Shown: piece by piece, positions 1 through 5,990 of the stretch
How the letters are laid out: each line of letters opens with the position of its first letter
Numbering within the stretch: the stretch's first letter is position 1
Source: a virus
Virus record (IMG/VR): IMGVR_UViG_3300031653_000001
Location: 1 to 64,000 of that record
Strand: one strand, 5' to 3'
Length of the DNA: 64,000 bases
Position numbers and translations under genes: made by a program
The notes under the pieces: model-generated
Database searches by the model: none
What the model was told of the DNA's origin: nothing
What the model saw: the letters and a program-made list of their open reading frames with translations, nothing else

Positions 1-115
1 AGTTAACGATTCCTTTTTTTAAAAATTCACTCATTTCATAACTGAAACAAGTGAAAACTTCTCTAGCTACAAAATCACCTTTTATTTTTTGGTTTACAAC
101 ACTATTTCCATCCAT
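1..115 (-). CDS. Small phage protein, C-terminus beyond window
   Basis: An ATG at 115 is preceded by a good SD (GGAGGG, about 8 bases upstream on the minus strand) and opens a frame that runs off the left edge after 38 codons. The visible part begins MDGNSVVNQKIKG and includes REVFTCFSYEMSEFLKKG. I do not recognise the family. It is the first gene downstream of the extended -10 promoter at 138-166. The frame is real by its SD and promoter position, but the function is unknown. Confidence 0.6.
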   Translation of the reverse strand, partial: MDGNSVVNQKIKGDFVAREVFTCFSYEMSEFLKKGIVN

Positions 116-137
116 TTTTCAACCCTCCTTTGGTTTA

Positions 138-166
138 AGTATAACATATTTTTCCTAAAAAATCAA
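138..166 (-). promoter_or_regulatory. Extended -10 promoter, leftward
   Basis: Read on the minus strand: -35 TTGATT (166-161), 17-base spacer, then ATATGT and -10 TATACT (143-138). The TGn motif directly before the -10 makes it an extended -10 promoter. It lies within the 3' end of the gene at 163-489 and just upstream of the SD of the gene at 1-115, which it should drive. It belongs to a family of similar promoters in this window. Confidence 0.65.
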
Positions 167-489
167 CCCTTTGTATTATTTATTTTGTCAATTAAATGAT
201 TTACACTTTTGGCTGTAAATTTTCTTATTTTTTTTAAAGTGTAGCGGCTTCTAAAATTATCAACCTTTCCATTACAATTGATATGAAAAGATCTATATCT
301 ACTATTTTGCAATATTTTATTAGCCCAATCCTCTGGTTTATCCTCCGATATTGTAAGCATAATTGAAACCCTATCTTTGCCGCCCAAAGCAGAAACATAA
401 GCAGTTATATAAGGATATTTTAACTCTTCTTTTAGTTTTTTCGCAACCTCAAAAGATCCCTCATAGTCAAATAAACATTTACTTTCCAT
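163..489 (-). CDS. Hypothetical protein, 108 aa
   Basis: A 108-residue, lysine-rich soluble protein starting MESKCLFDYEGSFEVAKKL, with an SD-like GGAGGT just upstream of the ATG at 489. No recognisable domain and no membrane segment. It is part of a leftward run of small genes (1-2346) of the kind tailed phages carry in early regions. Function unknown. Confidence 0.6.
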   Translation of the reverse strand: MESKCLFDYEGSFEVAKKLKEELKYPYITAYVSALGGKDRVSIMLTISEDKPEDWANKILQNSRYRSFHINCNGKVDNFRSRYTLKKIRKFTAKSVNHLIDKINNTKG

Positions 490-506
490 AATACCTCCGC
501 TTAATT

Positions 507-698
507 TTATAGCCCTCTGCTTGATATAATCCTTTTATTTTTTACAATATGTATATTTCCTAATCCTTCAATTGAGCTAAAAAACCTCTTAATATATCCC
601 GTTGTATTCTCCCTTCTAAATAGAGACAATCTTTTATCCTTTTTTGGCAAATAGTAAATTATTTTAACATTATTCCTATCAATATAGCCTAACTTCAT
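507..698 (-). CDS. Hypothetical protein, 63 aa
   Basis: A 63-residue basic protein (MKLGYIDRNNVKIIYYLP at its start) with a strong SD (GGAGGTAGAGAG before the ATG at 698). No domain recognised. It lies in tandem with its leftward neighbours, 20 bases from the next gene, and is probably co-transcribed with them. Confidence 0.55.
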   Translation of the reverse strand: MKLGYIDRNNVKIIYYLPKKDKRLSLFRRENTTGYIKRFFSSIEGLGNIHIVKNKRIISSRGL

Positions 699-718
699 CT
701 CTCTACCTCCTATGGTTA

Positions 719-1081
719 TTAAGATAATTTTACCTTTGTCCGTTCTACTTTTTCAATATAATAGGTATATGTTACAGACCATAACTTTTTTTTGCCTTTT
801 TTCCAGAGTGCAATATCGTTTTTGGTTGCTTTGTAAGAATCGCTTGTCTCTAATAATCCAATATCAATTCTTCCCTTTTCATCGCAAGAATTAAGATATA
901 TGCAATCATCAGAAACGTCAAAAAAATCTTTTATTTTATCTATTACCTCTTTTACTGTTGCTCCTTTGAATGCAACATCTACTTCACACGCTCTCCCTGT
1001 ATTCGACAAGCAACCTTCTTTGTAAGAATCCTCCTCAAAGATTTTCAATCCTGCTTCTGTTTCGAATGTAGTTTTTTTCAT
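719..1081 (-). CDS. Hypothetical protein, 120 aa
   Basis: A 120-residue protein starting MKKTTFETEAGLKIFEEDS, with SD GGAGGTAGAGAG before the ATG at 1081. The same SD-spacer block precedes the gene at 507-698, so the two translation start regions are near-identical. The mix of charged residues and beta-prone segments suggests a small globular protein. No family recognised. Confidence 0.6.
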   Translation of the reverse strand: MKKTTFETEAGLKIFEEDSYKEGCLSNTGRACEVDVAFKGATVKEVIDKIKDFFDVSDDCIYLNSCDEKGRIDIGLLETSDSYKATKNDIALWKKGKKKLWSVTYTYYIEKVERTKVKLS

Positions 1082-1097
1082 CTCTCTACCTCCTTTT

Positions 1098-1295
1098 TTA
1101 TTTTTCGCCTATAAAAACCTTTCTACTTTCTCTAATTCTTTCCTGTATATTATCCCCACTTACTAAAGATAATCTCAAGCTAAGAGTGGAGCCGGTTAGT
1201 ATATCATTGAATAGTAATAAATCTTCTCCATAGGGATTTTTTTGTATTCCTATATATGTGCCACCGCTTTCTTTTAACAGTTTTCTATAATTCAT
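1098..1295 (-). CDS. Hypothetical protein, 65 aa
   Basis: A 65-residue protein starting MNYRKLLKESGGTYIGIQ. The upstream region is GA-rich (GGAAGGACTAATACTGAA) and gives a usable SD. No recognised domain. It lies in the leftward small-gene cluster between two other unknown genes. Confidence 0.5.
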   Translation of the reverse strand: MNYRKLLKESGGTYIGIQKNPYGEDLLLFNDILTGSTLSLRLSLVSGDNIQERIRESRKVFIGEK

Positions 1296-1328
1296 TTCAG
1301 TATTAGTCCTTCCCCGGACAATAAAAAT

Positions 1329-1526
1329 CTATTCTACTATAACTCCTCTTTCCATAGGGTTGTTGCGTAAGTCAAAAAGTAGATCTTTTTTATGTGTATA
1401 TCCAGCAACCATTAGTCCTGATAGATATTTTACTCTATTATTAGTCCCTCTCCAATAAGCTCTATGTATAGTCTTACCGTCGAAATCAATATCCCTTTTT
1501 ATCACAATATAGCTTGATATTCTCAC
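1329..1526 (-). CDS. Hypothetical protein, GTG start, 65 aa
   Basis: Starts at GTG 1526, supported by a strong SD (AAGGAGG, four bases before the GTG). The extended -10 promoter at 1546-1574 lies just upstream, so this is the first gene of its transcript. The product (RISSYIVIKRDIDFDGKT and on) is a small, probably beta-rich protein with no family I recognise. Confidence 0.55.
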   Translation of the reverse strand: MRISSYIVIKRDIDFDGKTIHRAYWRGTNNRVKYLSGLMVAGYTHKKDLLFDLRNNPMERGVIVE

Positions 1527-1545
1527 AATACCTCCTTTTTATCCT

Positions 1546-1574
1546 AATATACCATATTTTTTTAAAAATATCAA
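1546..1574 (-). promoter_or_regulatory. Extended -10 promoter, leftward
   Basis: Minus-strand -35 TTGATA (1574-1569), 17-base spacer, extended -10 TGG-TATATT (1551-1546). It sits directly before the SD and GTG of the gene at 1329-1526. The ATATGG stretch before the -10 matches the other leftward promoters at 138, 2356, 48844, 52366 and 59006. Confidence 0.6.
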
Positions 1575-1660
1575 TAGATTCTATATGAATTGCAAAGATC
1601 CAAATCCTATATATAAAGAGATTGAGCCAGAGGAACCTATTCACCTAAGCATTCCCGTTC

Positions 1661-1864
1661 CTAAAGGCCGCAGGCTCTTTTAAATTTATCAGCGTCAAAT
1701 AATTCATTATCCCGCCTAAAGGTATCCGCTAAACTGTCAACAGTATCGTAATATAAATTTCCTAGATGCTTCTCCACGTTATGATTATGCCTGAAATCTT
1801 TTGAATAAGGTTGCACTTCTTTTAGTGCTTTGGCAATTACAATGTAATGTTTTCTAGTAAACAT
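1661..1864 (-). CDS. Conserved small phage protein, 67 aa
   Basis: A 67-residue protein from ATG 1864, SD AAAGGAGGTGTAGAG. It begins MFTRKHYIVIAKALKEV and ends in a segment of the type ADTF..DN..FD..KF..ACGL. That end pattern is common in small uncharacterised phage and prophage proteins (family recall, not searched). Likely a small helical protein of unknown role. Confidence 0.65.
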   Translation of the reverse strand: MFTRKHYIVIAKALKEVQPYSKDFRHNHNVEKHLGNLYYDTVDSLADTFRRDNELFDADKFKRACGL

Positions 1865-1877
1865 CTCTACACCTCCT

Positions 1878-2015
1878 TTATTTAAGGTTGTTTATTGCCG
1901 AATTTAGACGGTTATTATGATTCTCAATCTTCGGTGCGACTCCTGCTAACATCGAACACACAACGAATGTGACCAGTAGCAAGCCAATAATTAGAATATA
2001 GATATATTTTATCAT
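1878..2015 (-). CDS. Small single-pass membrane protein, 45 aa
   Basis: The ATG at 2015 overlaps the stop of the upstream gene as ATGA, and SD GAGGTG lies five bases before it. The 45-residue product has one N-terminal hydrophobic segment (about residues 3-24, MIKYIYILIIGLLLVTFVV) and a polar tail. A cysteine follows the segment, but the context is not a convincing lipobox. It is the third gene of a coupled trio starting at 2346. Role unknown; an early membrane-acting phage peptide is plausible. Confidence 0.6.
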   Translation of the reverse strand: MIKYIYILIIGLLLVTFVVCSMLAGVAPKIENHNNRLNSAINNLK

Positions 2016-2179
2016 CTCACACCTCTATATTTTATATAGAAGGATCTGATTGTTTCATTGGTGATTTCGTCGAAATCTGAGAAAACGGAATAATTTTTTG
2101 AAACCTCATGATAAAAAAGTCGAAAATTCAATCTTTGCGCCTTCGCTTTTAAATCTTTGATCGTTTTGTTTTTATTCAT
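2012..2179 (-). CDS. Hypothetical protein, 55 aa, coupled
   Basis: The ATG at 2179 overlaps the upstream stop as ATGA, and this gene's own stop overlaps the next start in the same way. The 55-residue product starts MNKNKTIKDLKAKAQRLNF and is basic and probably helical. No family recognised. The double ATGA coupling is good evidence of real translation. Confidence 0.6.
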   Translation of the reverse strand: MNKNKTIKDLKAKAQRLNFRLFYHEVSKNYSVFSDFDEITNETIRSFYIKYRGVR

Positions 2180-2346
2180 CGTCTTGCCTCAATTTGAATA
2201 TGTTTCATTTGCCGCAATAACCGTGCATACATTTTAATATCGGATGTAACAACTCTTTTATGCTGGCCGATAAATATGTATTGGTAATTGAAACCCGTTA
2301 TCTTTGATCTTTCGATTTTAACTGTGATTATTTTATCATCTCTCAT
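2176..2346 (-). CDS. Hypothetical protein, 56 aa, near-leaderless
   Basis: First gene of the coupled trio leading left from the control region. The ATG at 2346 lies only about 10 bases downstream of the -10 of the consensus promoter at 2356-2384, so the predicted leader is about three bases with no SD. The product (MRDDKIITVKIERSKITGF at its start) is basic and unrecognised. The ATGA overlap with the next gene supports the frame. Confidence 0.55.
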   Translation of the reverse strand: MRDDKIITVKIERSKITGFNYQYIFIGQHKRVVTSDIKMYARLLRQMKHIQIEARR

Positions 2347-2355
2347 TGCAATTAT

Positions 2356-2384
2356 AGTATAACATATGGTTTTTGAAATGTCAA
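2356..2384 (-). promoter_or_regulatory. Consensus sigma-70 promoter, leftward
   Basis: Perfect -35 TTGACA (2384-2379), 17-base spacer, extended -10 TGT-TATACT (2361-2356) on the minus strand. Transcription should start near 2349, about three bases before the ATG at 2346. The block TATGTTATACTATAATT is shared with the rightward promoter at 2780-2809. Confidence 0.8.
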
Positions 2385-2431
2385 GGGCAAAACAAAAAAA
2401 AGATATCCTTTCTTGCCTTATATACCTATAT

Positions 2432-2453
2432 ATATAGGCAGATATGCCTATAT
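2432..2453. terminator. Hairpin, possible terminator
   Basis: ATATAGGCA (2432-2440), loop GATA, TGCCTATAT (2445-2453): a perfect 9-bp stem followed by TTTT on the plus strand. It overlaps a 14-bp palindrome (CCTATATATATAGG, 2425-2438). It could terminate weakly, insulate the two divergent promoters, or bind a regulator. Confidence 0.4.
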
Positions 2454-2644
2454 TTTTAGAAATTTAAGAAAAACGGAAATATATCAATGTAGCATTAGAT
2501 TTTTCTTGTTTTGCTTTGATTAACATAATATTTATTATAGGAAGTGATCAAACGCCATATGGGGCGGCCTTGACTAATGTATAATATAATATTGTTATAT
2601 CTATCGGTATCTATTATAATCTATCAATATGCATCATTGTCTTC

Positions 2645-2694
2645 TTACTCTTGACTTACTCTTGTCTATTCATTCTTACTCTTGTTTACTCTTG
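2645..2694 (+). repeat. Four TTACTCTTG direct repeats (iteron-like)
   Basis: Identical 9-mers at 2645-2653, 2656-2664, 2676-2684 and 2686-2694, starting 11, 20 and 10 bases apart, which is close to whole helical turns. They are followed by an AT-rich stretch (TTATAATATATCATAATAA). Such phased repeats next to an AT-rich tract are typical of initiator-binding iterons or cooperative operator sites. Confidence 0.65.
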
Positions 2695-2779
2695 TTATAA
2701 TATATCATAATAAAGAAGTATATGACCATTGAAAACGTTTTCATTTTATAGGCATGTGTTTAGACGCACACTAATCCTA

Positions 2780-2809
2780 TTGACGCCGCATAACCTTTTA
2801 TGTTATACT
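2780..2809 (+). promoter_or_regulatory. Strong extended -10 promoter, leaderless HNH gene
   Basis: -35 TTGACG (2780-2785), 18-base spacer, TGT before -10 TATACT (2804-2809). The ATG of the HNH gene (2816) is seven bases beyond the -10, at the expected transcription start, and no SD precedes it. The mRNA is therefore probably leaderless. Confidence 0.75.
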
Positions 2810-2815
2810 ATAATT

Positions 2816-3280
2816 ATGAAGAATTATTGTATTGATTGTGGAAAAGAAATTAGTTTACAAGCTAAAAGATGTTTATCTTGTTCTCGTAAAGGGAAAAAAA
2901 ATTATTTTTTTGGTAAGCACCTTTCAAAAGAGCATAAACAAAAAATAAAAGATAATCATGCAAATGTATTTGGTAAGAATAATCCCCGCTGGAAAGGGGG
3001 TATAGCAAAATTAGGGAGTGGTTATATTTTAATCAGATCACCTTTGCATCCTAATAGACGTAAAAACAATTATGTTGCTGAACATAGGTTGGTAGTAGAA
3101 TCCCAAATAGGAAGGTTTTTAACCCCAGAAGAGGTTGTTCACCACGAAAACAAAATAAAAGATGATAACAGACCTGAAAATCTAATGGGATTTATAAACA
3201 AAAGAGTCCACCGTAGATGGCACGGGAATCCAAACAGCGTAAAACCTAAAGAGATAATATTCGATGGCTCCCAAATATGA
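2816..3280 (+). CDS. HNH homing endonuclease with zinc ribbon and NUMOD-like region
   Basis: A 154-residue DNA endonuclease. An N-terminal CxxC...CxxC zinc ribbon (CIDCGKE...CLSC, residues 4-23) is followed by a NUMOD3-like segment (GKHLSKEHKQKIKDN), then an HNH nuclease core containing EHRLVVE and EEVVHHENKIKDDNRPENL. The upstream in-frame ATG at 2729 would lie inside the promoter, so 2816 is preferred. It looks like a free-standing homing endonuclease next to the control region. It may drive spread of neighbouring DNA, which is inference. There is no SD, and the promoter implies leaderless expression. Confidence 0.85.
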   Translation: MKNYCIDCGKEISLQAKRCLSCSRKGKKNYFFGKHLSKEHKQKIKDNHANVFGKNNPRWKGGIAKLGSGYILIRSPLHPNRRKNNYVAEHRLVVESQIGRFLTPEEVVHHENKIKDDNRPENLMGFINKRVHRRWHGNPNSVKPKEIIFDGSQI

Positions 3281-3362
3281 TTTGGTATTATTTTACATAA
3301 ATTGCTCTTATTCATTTTTTTAGTATTATTTTAATATATTACTAATAAATAATCTTTAGATG

Positions 3363-3475
3363 CGTCGCTACAATACTCTTAGAACGCCACAGGAGCCCTG
3401 TAGAGCGTAGTTTAGGGGGTAGTGTCGTGTTTGTGTCGTGTTTGTATGGCTTTAGGGCTAAAATGGCTTATAGTA
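3363..3475 (+). repeat. Dispersed element copy A
   Basis: Related to the minus-strand copies at 45421-45526 and 61316-61420. Shared blocks in order: CTACAATA (3368), AACGCCACAGGAGC (3383-3396), GCGTAGTTTAGGGG (3405-3418), then a GT-rich stretch and a GGCTAAAA-type end. TACAAT could be a -10. In this copy ACAGG-AGC-CCTGT forms a local hairpin enclosed by ACGC/GCGT. All three copies lie outside genes and upstream of a transcription unit. Confidence 0.65.
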
Positions 3476-3588
3476 TAGATTAACGATATAATATTACCTC
3501 TCTATAACTTCTATTGTTACTAACTAGACATACTATATAAGTATATTATCATGGACTAACAATATACTAATATAATAGAAATGTTATT

Positions 3589-3616
3589 AAAGAGCCCTTT
3601 TATATAAGGGCTCTTT
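3589..3616. terminator. Strong hairpin, likely bidirectional terminator
   Basis: AAAGAGCCCTT (3589-3599), six-base loop, AAGGGCTCTTT (3606-3616): an 11-bp perfect stem. Outside it GTTATTA and TAATAAC extend the dyad. The T run is short on both strands. It probably ends transcription from the HNH side or from element A. Confidence 0.6.
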
Positions 3617-3970
3617 ATATTAATAACATATTCTATATCTATATTCATATTCTATATATTCATATACAATATTAACTAATGATAATACGATTAATTAATA
3701 AATAATATAATCATTTTTTAGCATATATCTATACTTATAGTAACAAGTCTATAACCTATATTACCTATGGGGGTTTTTTATTCGCCGAAAAGTCTAAAAA
3801 TGGTTGTTTTTAGTGTTTTAGGGGGGTATTTTTGAAAAAAAATGGACGTGGTAAGTATTGATATGGTATAATAGAACCAAGAATAGGAAATGGATGAGAG
3901 ACAAGAGATGGATAATATATAATAAAATAAAATGGATATAGGAGTAAAAATATTATACTGTAGAAATAGC

Positions 3971-3999
3971 TTGACATCTTGTCACAAAAGATATATACT
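3971..3999 (+). promoter_or_regulatory. Perfect consensus promoter of AbiEi-like gene
   Basis: -35 TTGACA (3971-3976), 17-base spacer, -10 TATACT (3994-3999). It drives the gene at 4027, whose SD AGGAGAGG lies at 4011-4018. A perfect inverted repeat brackets the -10. Confidence 0.85.
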
Positions 4000-4010
4000 T
4001 TTTGTGACAA
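3979..4010. promoter_or_regulatory. Operator: perfect 11-bp inverted repeat
   Basis: TTGTCACAAAA (3979-3989) and TTTTGTGACAA (4000-4010) are exact reverse complements separated by 10 bases that include the -10. The half-site centres are 21 bp apart, two helical turns, as expected for a dimeric repressor. The encoded winged-helix protein at 4027 is the obvious candidate binder (inference). Confidence 0.75.
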
Positions 4011-4026
4011 AGGAGAGGTTGATAAT

Positions 4027-4299
4027 ATGTCGCAAAACATTGAGAATAAGATAGTTAGCAGGATTTATGGCAACAAGAGGGGTTGGGTGTTTACCCCAAA
4101 CCATTTTCTTGACTTAGGGAGTCGTACGGCTGTAGCTCAATCTCTGGTAAGGTTAGCAAAATCAGGGACTATACGTCGTCTGACTAGGGGATTGTACGAT
4201 TATCCCGCAAAGCATCCGGATTTTGGTGTCCTTCCACCTAATTATGATCGTATTGCACAAGTATTGATGGGGCGAGATAATGTGAAAATTCAAATTTAA
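4027..4299 (+). CDS. AbiEi/DUF6088-like winged-helix protein, C-terminally short
   Basis: A 90-residue protein from ATG 4027 (SD AGGAGAGG, eight bases upstream). It begins MSQNIENKIVSRIYGNKRGW and contains LGSRTAVAQSLVRLAKSGTI followed by RRLTRGLYDYPAKH. This is the N-terminal winged-helix DNA-binding region of AbiEi/DUF6088-type antitoxins of type IV toxin-antitoxin systems. Those proteins usually run to about 200 residues. Here the frame stops at GRDNVKIQI, just where the second domain would start. No AbiEii-type nucleotidyltransferase toxin follows. It is likely an orphan autoregulatory DNA-binding protein (inference from the dyad in its promoter) or a remnant. Confidence 0.75.
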   Translation: MSQNIENKIVSRIYGNKRGWVFTPNHFLDLGSRTAVAQSLVRLAKSGTIRRLTRGLYDYPAKHPDFGVLPPNYDRIAQVLMGRDNVKIQI

Positions 4300-4314
4300 T
4301 TTTAATTAAAGGAA

Positions 4315-4557
4315 ATGAGAAAAATTAAAAGAAAAACCAGAGTAACGAAGAAAGCCAAAAGAAAACAACAGGAGAATCATAAGAAGCGTTCTACTAAACT
4401 TGTTAGGTTAAAATGTTCTGTTATGAAACATAAACAATGTAAAAAAATGAAAGGGATTTGGTTCATTGATACAACCAAACCAGAAATTTATACAAAAGAA
4501 GTAAGAAAGAATTGGGTATGTTTACTCTGTCGAGATACAAATATAAAAAGGAGATAG
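4315..4557 (+). CDS. Small very basic zinc-binding-like protein, 80 aa
   Basis: An 80-residue lysine/arginine-rich protein (MRKIKRKTRVTKKAKRKQQ at its start). Four cysteines fall in two pairs: C-x(8)-C (CSVMKHKQC) and a C-terminal CLLC, which could bind one zinc. Its stop lies inside the spacer of the methyltransferase SD, so the two are translationally coupled. Probably nucleic-acid binding (inference from charge). Confidence 0.55.
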   Translation: MRKIKRKTRVTKKAKRKQQENHKKRSTKLVRLKCSVMKHKQCKKMKGIWFIDTTKPEIYTKEVRKNWVCLLCRDTNIKRR

Positions 4558-4559
4558 AA

Positions 4560-5084
4560 TTGAATAAAATAGATTTTACATATTTATTGCAACCACCACG
4601 CAAATATACTTTTGAAGCACCTAAAATAAAAGAATGGACTGAAAAATGGTGTAAAGGAAATGTATTAAATCTTTTCGCCGGAAAAACATTGTTAAATGTC
4701 GATGAAGTTAGAAACGATATAGATAAAAATGTTAGAGCTGATTATCATGTAAATGGATATGATTTGGTTTTAGAGTTTATAAAAAGAGACAGAAAATTTG
4801 ATACAGTTGTACTAGATCCTCCATTCTCAATTCGCAAGAGCCGAGAAAAATACGAAGGTCGATGGATAGGTAAATTAACAAAATTAAAAAATTTATTACC
4901 TAAAATTTTAACAAACAATAGCAGAGTTATTACTTGGGGGTATTCAACAGTAGGAATGTCAAAATCAAGAGGATTTAAAAAAATTGCTATATGTTTAGTA
5001 TGTCATTCGGGAGACCATAATGATTCTATAGGTTTAGTGGAGCAAAAAATAGAAGAGAGAACACTTTTTGATGTATTAAAATGA
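4560..5084 (+). CDS. DNA adenine methyltransferase-like protein
   Basis: A TTG start at 4560 is set by a strong SD (AAGGAG, 4548-4553, six-base spacing). The in-frame ATG at 4512 lies inside the previous gene and lacks an SD. The 174-residue product has a class I SAM fold signature: NLFAGKT (residues 37-43) as the SAM-binding loop and LDPPFS (85-90), the DPPY-type catalytic motif of N6-adenine methyltransferases. It is short, with little room for a target recognition domain. No restriction enzyme is adjacent. It probably protects phage DNA or modifies regulatory sites. Confidence 0.7.
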   Translation: MNKIDFTYLLQPPRKYTFEAPKIKEWTEKWCKGNVLNLFAGKTLLNVDEVRNDIDKNVRADYHVNGYDLVLEFIKRDRKFDTVVLDPPFSIRKSREKYEGRWIGKLTKLKNLLPKILTNNSRVITWGYSTVGMSKSRGFKKIAICLVCHSGDHNDSIGLVEQKIEERTLFDVLK

Positions 5085-5134
5085 TAACAAAAGAACAAAT
5101 AGTAAAATTACAAAAGGAGAAAAAATGAGGAAGA

Positions 5135-5266
5135 ATGTTATATAAAATAGCTTATTTCATAATGATTGTAAGTTTTTTGTATTTGGGTTTATCAGCATCG
5201 AGTATGAAGCAAAAACTGATAGGGATTGTTTTGGCAATAGCAAATGCTTTAATATTTTGGAAATGA
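5135..5266 (+). CDS. Small two-helix membrane protein, 43 aa
   Basis: ATG 5135 after GAGGAAG. The 43-residue product starts MLYKIAYFIMIVSFLYLGL, has a polar turn (SSMKQK), then a second hydrophobic stretch (LIGIVLAIANALIFW): a likely helical hairpin in the membrane. A 15-codon frame (5081-5128) overlaps the end of the methyltransferase as ATGA and precedes it. It may only be a coupling peptide. Function unknown. Confidence 0.5.
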   Translation: MLYKIAYFIMIVSFLYLGLSASSMKQKLIGIVLAIANALIFWK

Positions 5267-5321
5267 AATATCTTGGTTGGTTCTCTTGTGGAGTAGACCC
5301 CAAACCAAAGGAGGAGAAGAA

Positions 5322-5630
5322 ATGAAAGTTATAGCGATAATTGACAAAGAAGATTATGGTTCAAGTAAAGTTTTAGTGGAAACTACGAAAAGTGAGTTAG
5401 AGAATATTAGAGGCAACTGGATTTACAGTTCCAGACCCTACGGTAATAGCAAAGAGATAAAAGTGGGAAGTCTTATCAATGTTAGTAATATTTATGATAA
5501 TGCGAGAAAAATAATTGATTATTATGACAATTTTAAGAAGATAATTGAAGAATTTGGTAATAAAGCAAAGTTCTTAAAGAAAATTTTGGATGCAAGAGAT
5601 GGGACTTTAAAAAGGGGAGTAGATGATTAA
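5322..5630 (+). CDS. Hypothetical protein, 102 aa
   Basis: The start at 5322 is chosen for the strong SD (AAGGAGGAGAAGAA directly upstream); earlier in-frame starts lie before it. The product begins MKVIAIIDKEDYGSSKVLVE and ends in a lysine-rich, probably helical region. No family recognised. A 16-residue frame (5623-5673) bridges to the next gene by overlapping both ends. Confidence 0.6.
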   Translation: MKVIAIIDKEDYGSSKVLVETTKSELENIRGNWIYSSRPYGNSKEIKVGSLINVSNIYDNARKIIDYYDNFKKIIEEFGNKAKFLKKILDARDGTLKRGVDD

Positions 5631-5672
5631 TGATATAGATTTATCCAACCTACCGTTGGGAGAGGAGGAGTG

Positions 5673-5990
5673 ATGAAACCAAAGTCAATATTACCGAAAA
5701 AAGATAAACAAAGCATCAATCCAAATGATTGGGATACATATGAAGCAATGGCTGAAGGTTATAACCAAGCCATATCCGATTGTGAACAAGCCCTCAAGAA
5801 AGCAGTAGATGAGGCGTGTGATGAGAAGAGGTTAGCCAATATAATGATTATCCAAAAAAACAATAAATATGTTCAAGGAGATGAATACGAAAAACAACAA
5901 ATAGTAGGAGAGTATAAACAATTTATTTATGATTCAGTAAAAACTATTGCCCAACACATAAGAGGGTGTTTTTATAAGGAGGTATTATGA
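5673..5990 (+). CDS. Hypothetical protein, 105 aa
   Basis: AGGAGG (5663-5668) sits four bases before ATG 5673; GTG 5670 is a less likely start. The product (MKPKSILPKKDKQSINPND and on) is charged and helical, with EAMAEGYNQAISDCEQALKK as a probable coiled segment. Its stop overlaps the next gene's ATG. Unknown function. Confidence 0.6.
   Translation: MKPKSILPKKDKQSINPNDWDTYEAMAEGYNQAISDCEQALKKAVDEACDEKRLANIMIIQKNNKYVQGDEYEKQQIVGEYKQFIYDSVKTIAQHIRGCFYKEVL

Larger units (their letters stand above)
2347..2815. other. Divergent control region
   Basis: A 469-base non-coding stretch between divergent transcripts. It holds, in order: a leftward consensus promoter (2356-2384), a 9-bp-stem hairpin (2432-2453), an AT-rich stretch, a GC-richer island with AAACGCCATATGGGGC (about 2550-2566) that resembles part of the dispersed element at 3363, four TTACTCTTG direct repeats (2645-2694), and a rightward consensus promoter (2780-2809). 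The arrangement fits an early-gene switch or a replication origin. Which of these it is cannot be told from sequence alone. Confidence 0.6.
3281..4026. other. Long non-coding region
   Basis: About 750 bases without a convincing gene. It contains copy A of a three-copy dispersed element (3363-3475), including a short tandem GTGTCGTGTTT pair (3422-3443). It also contains a strong GC hairpin inside a larger dyad (3589-3616), very AT-rich sequence to about 3770, a weak CTAAAAA/TTTTTAG dyad (3794-3813), and the promoter/operator of the next gene (3971-4010). A short RNA from the element to the hairpin would be about 240 nt. Confidence 0.5.

Noticed and set aside
1585-1683. A 32-codon plus-strand ORF (MNCKDPNPIYKEIEPEEP) between leftward genes
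   Set aside because: No SD, opposite to its neighbours and overlapping the end of a better gene. Not enough support.
2570-2600. TTGACT with following TATAAT boxes as another promoter
   Set aside because: The TATAAT boxes are 5 to 10 bases away and none lies at 16-18 bases except a poor TGTTAT.
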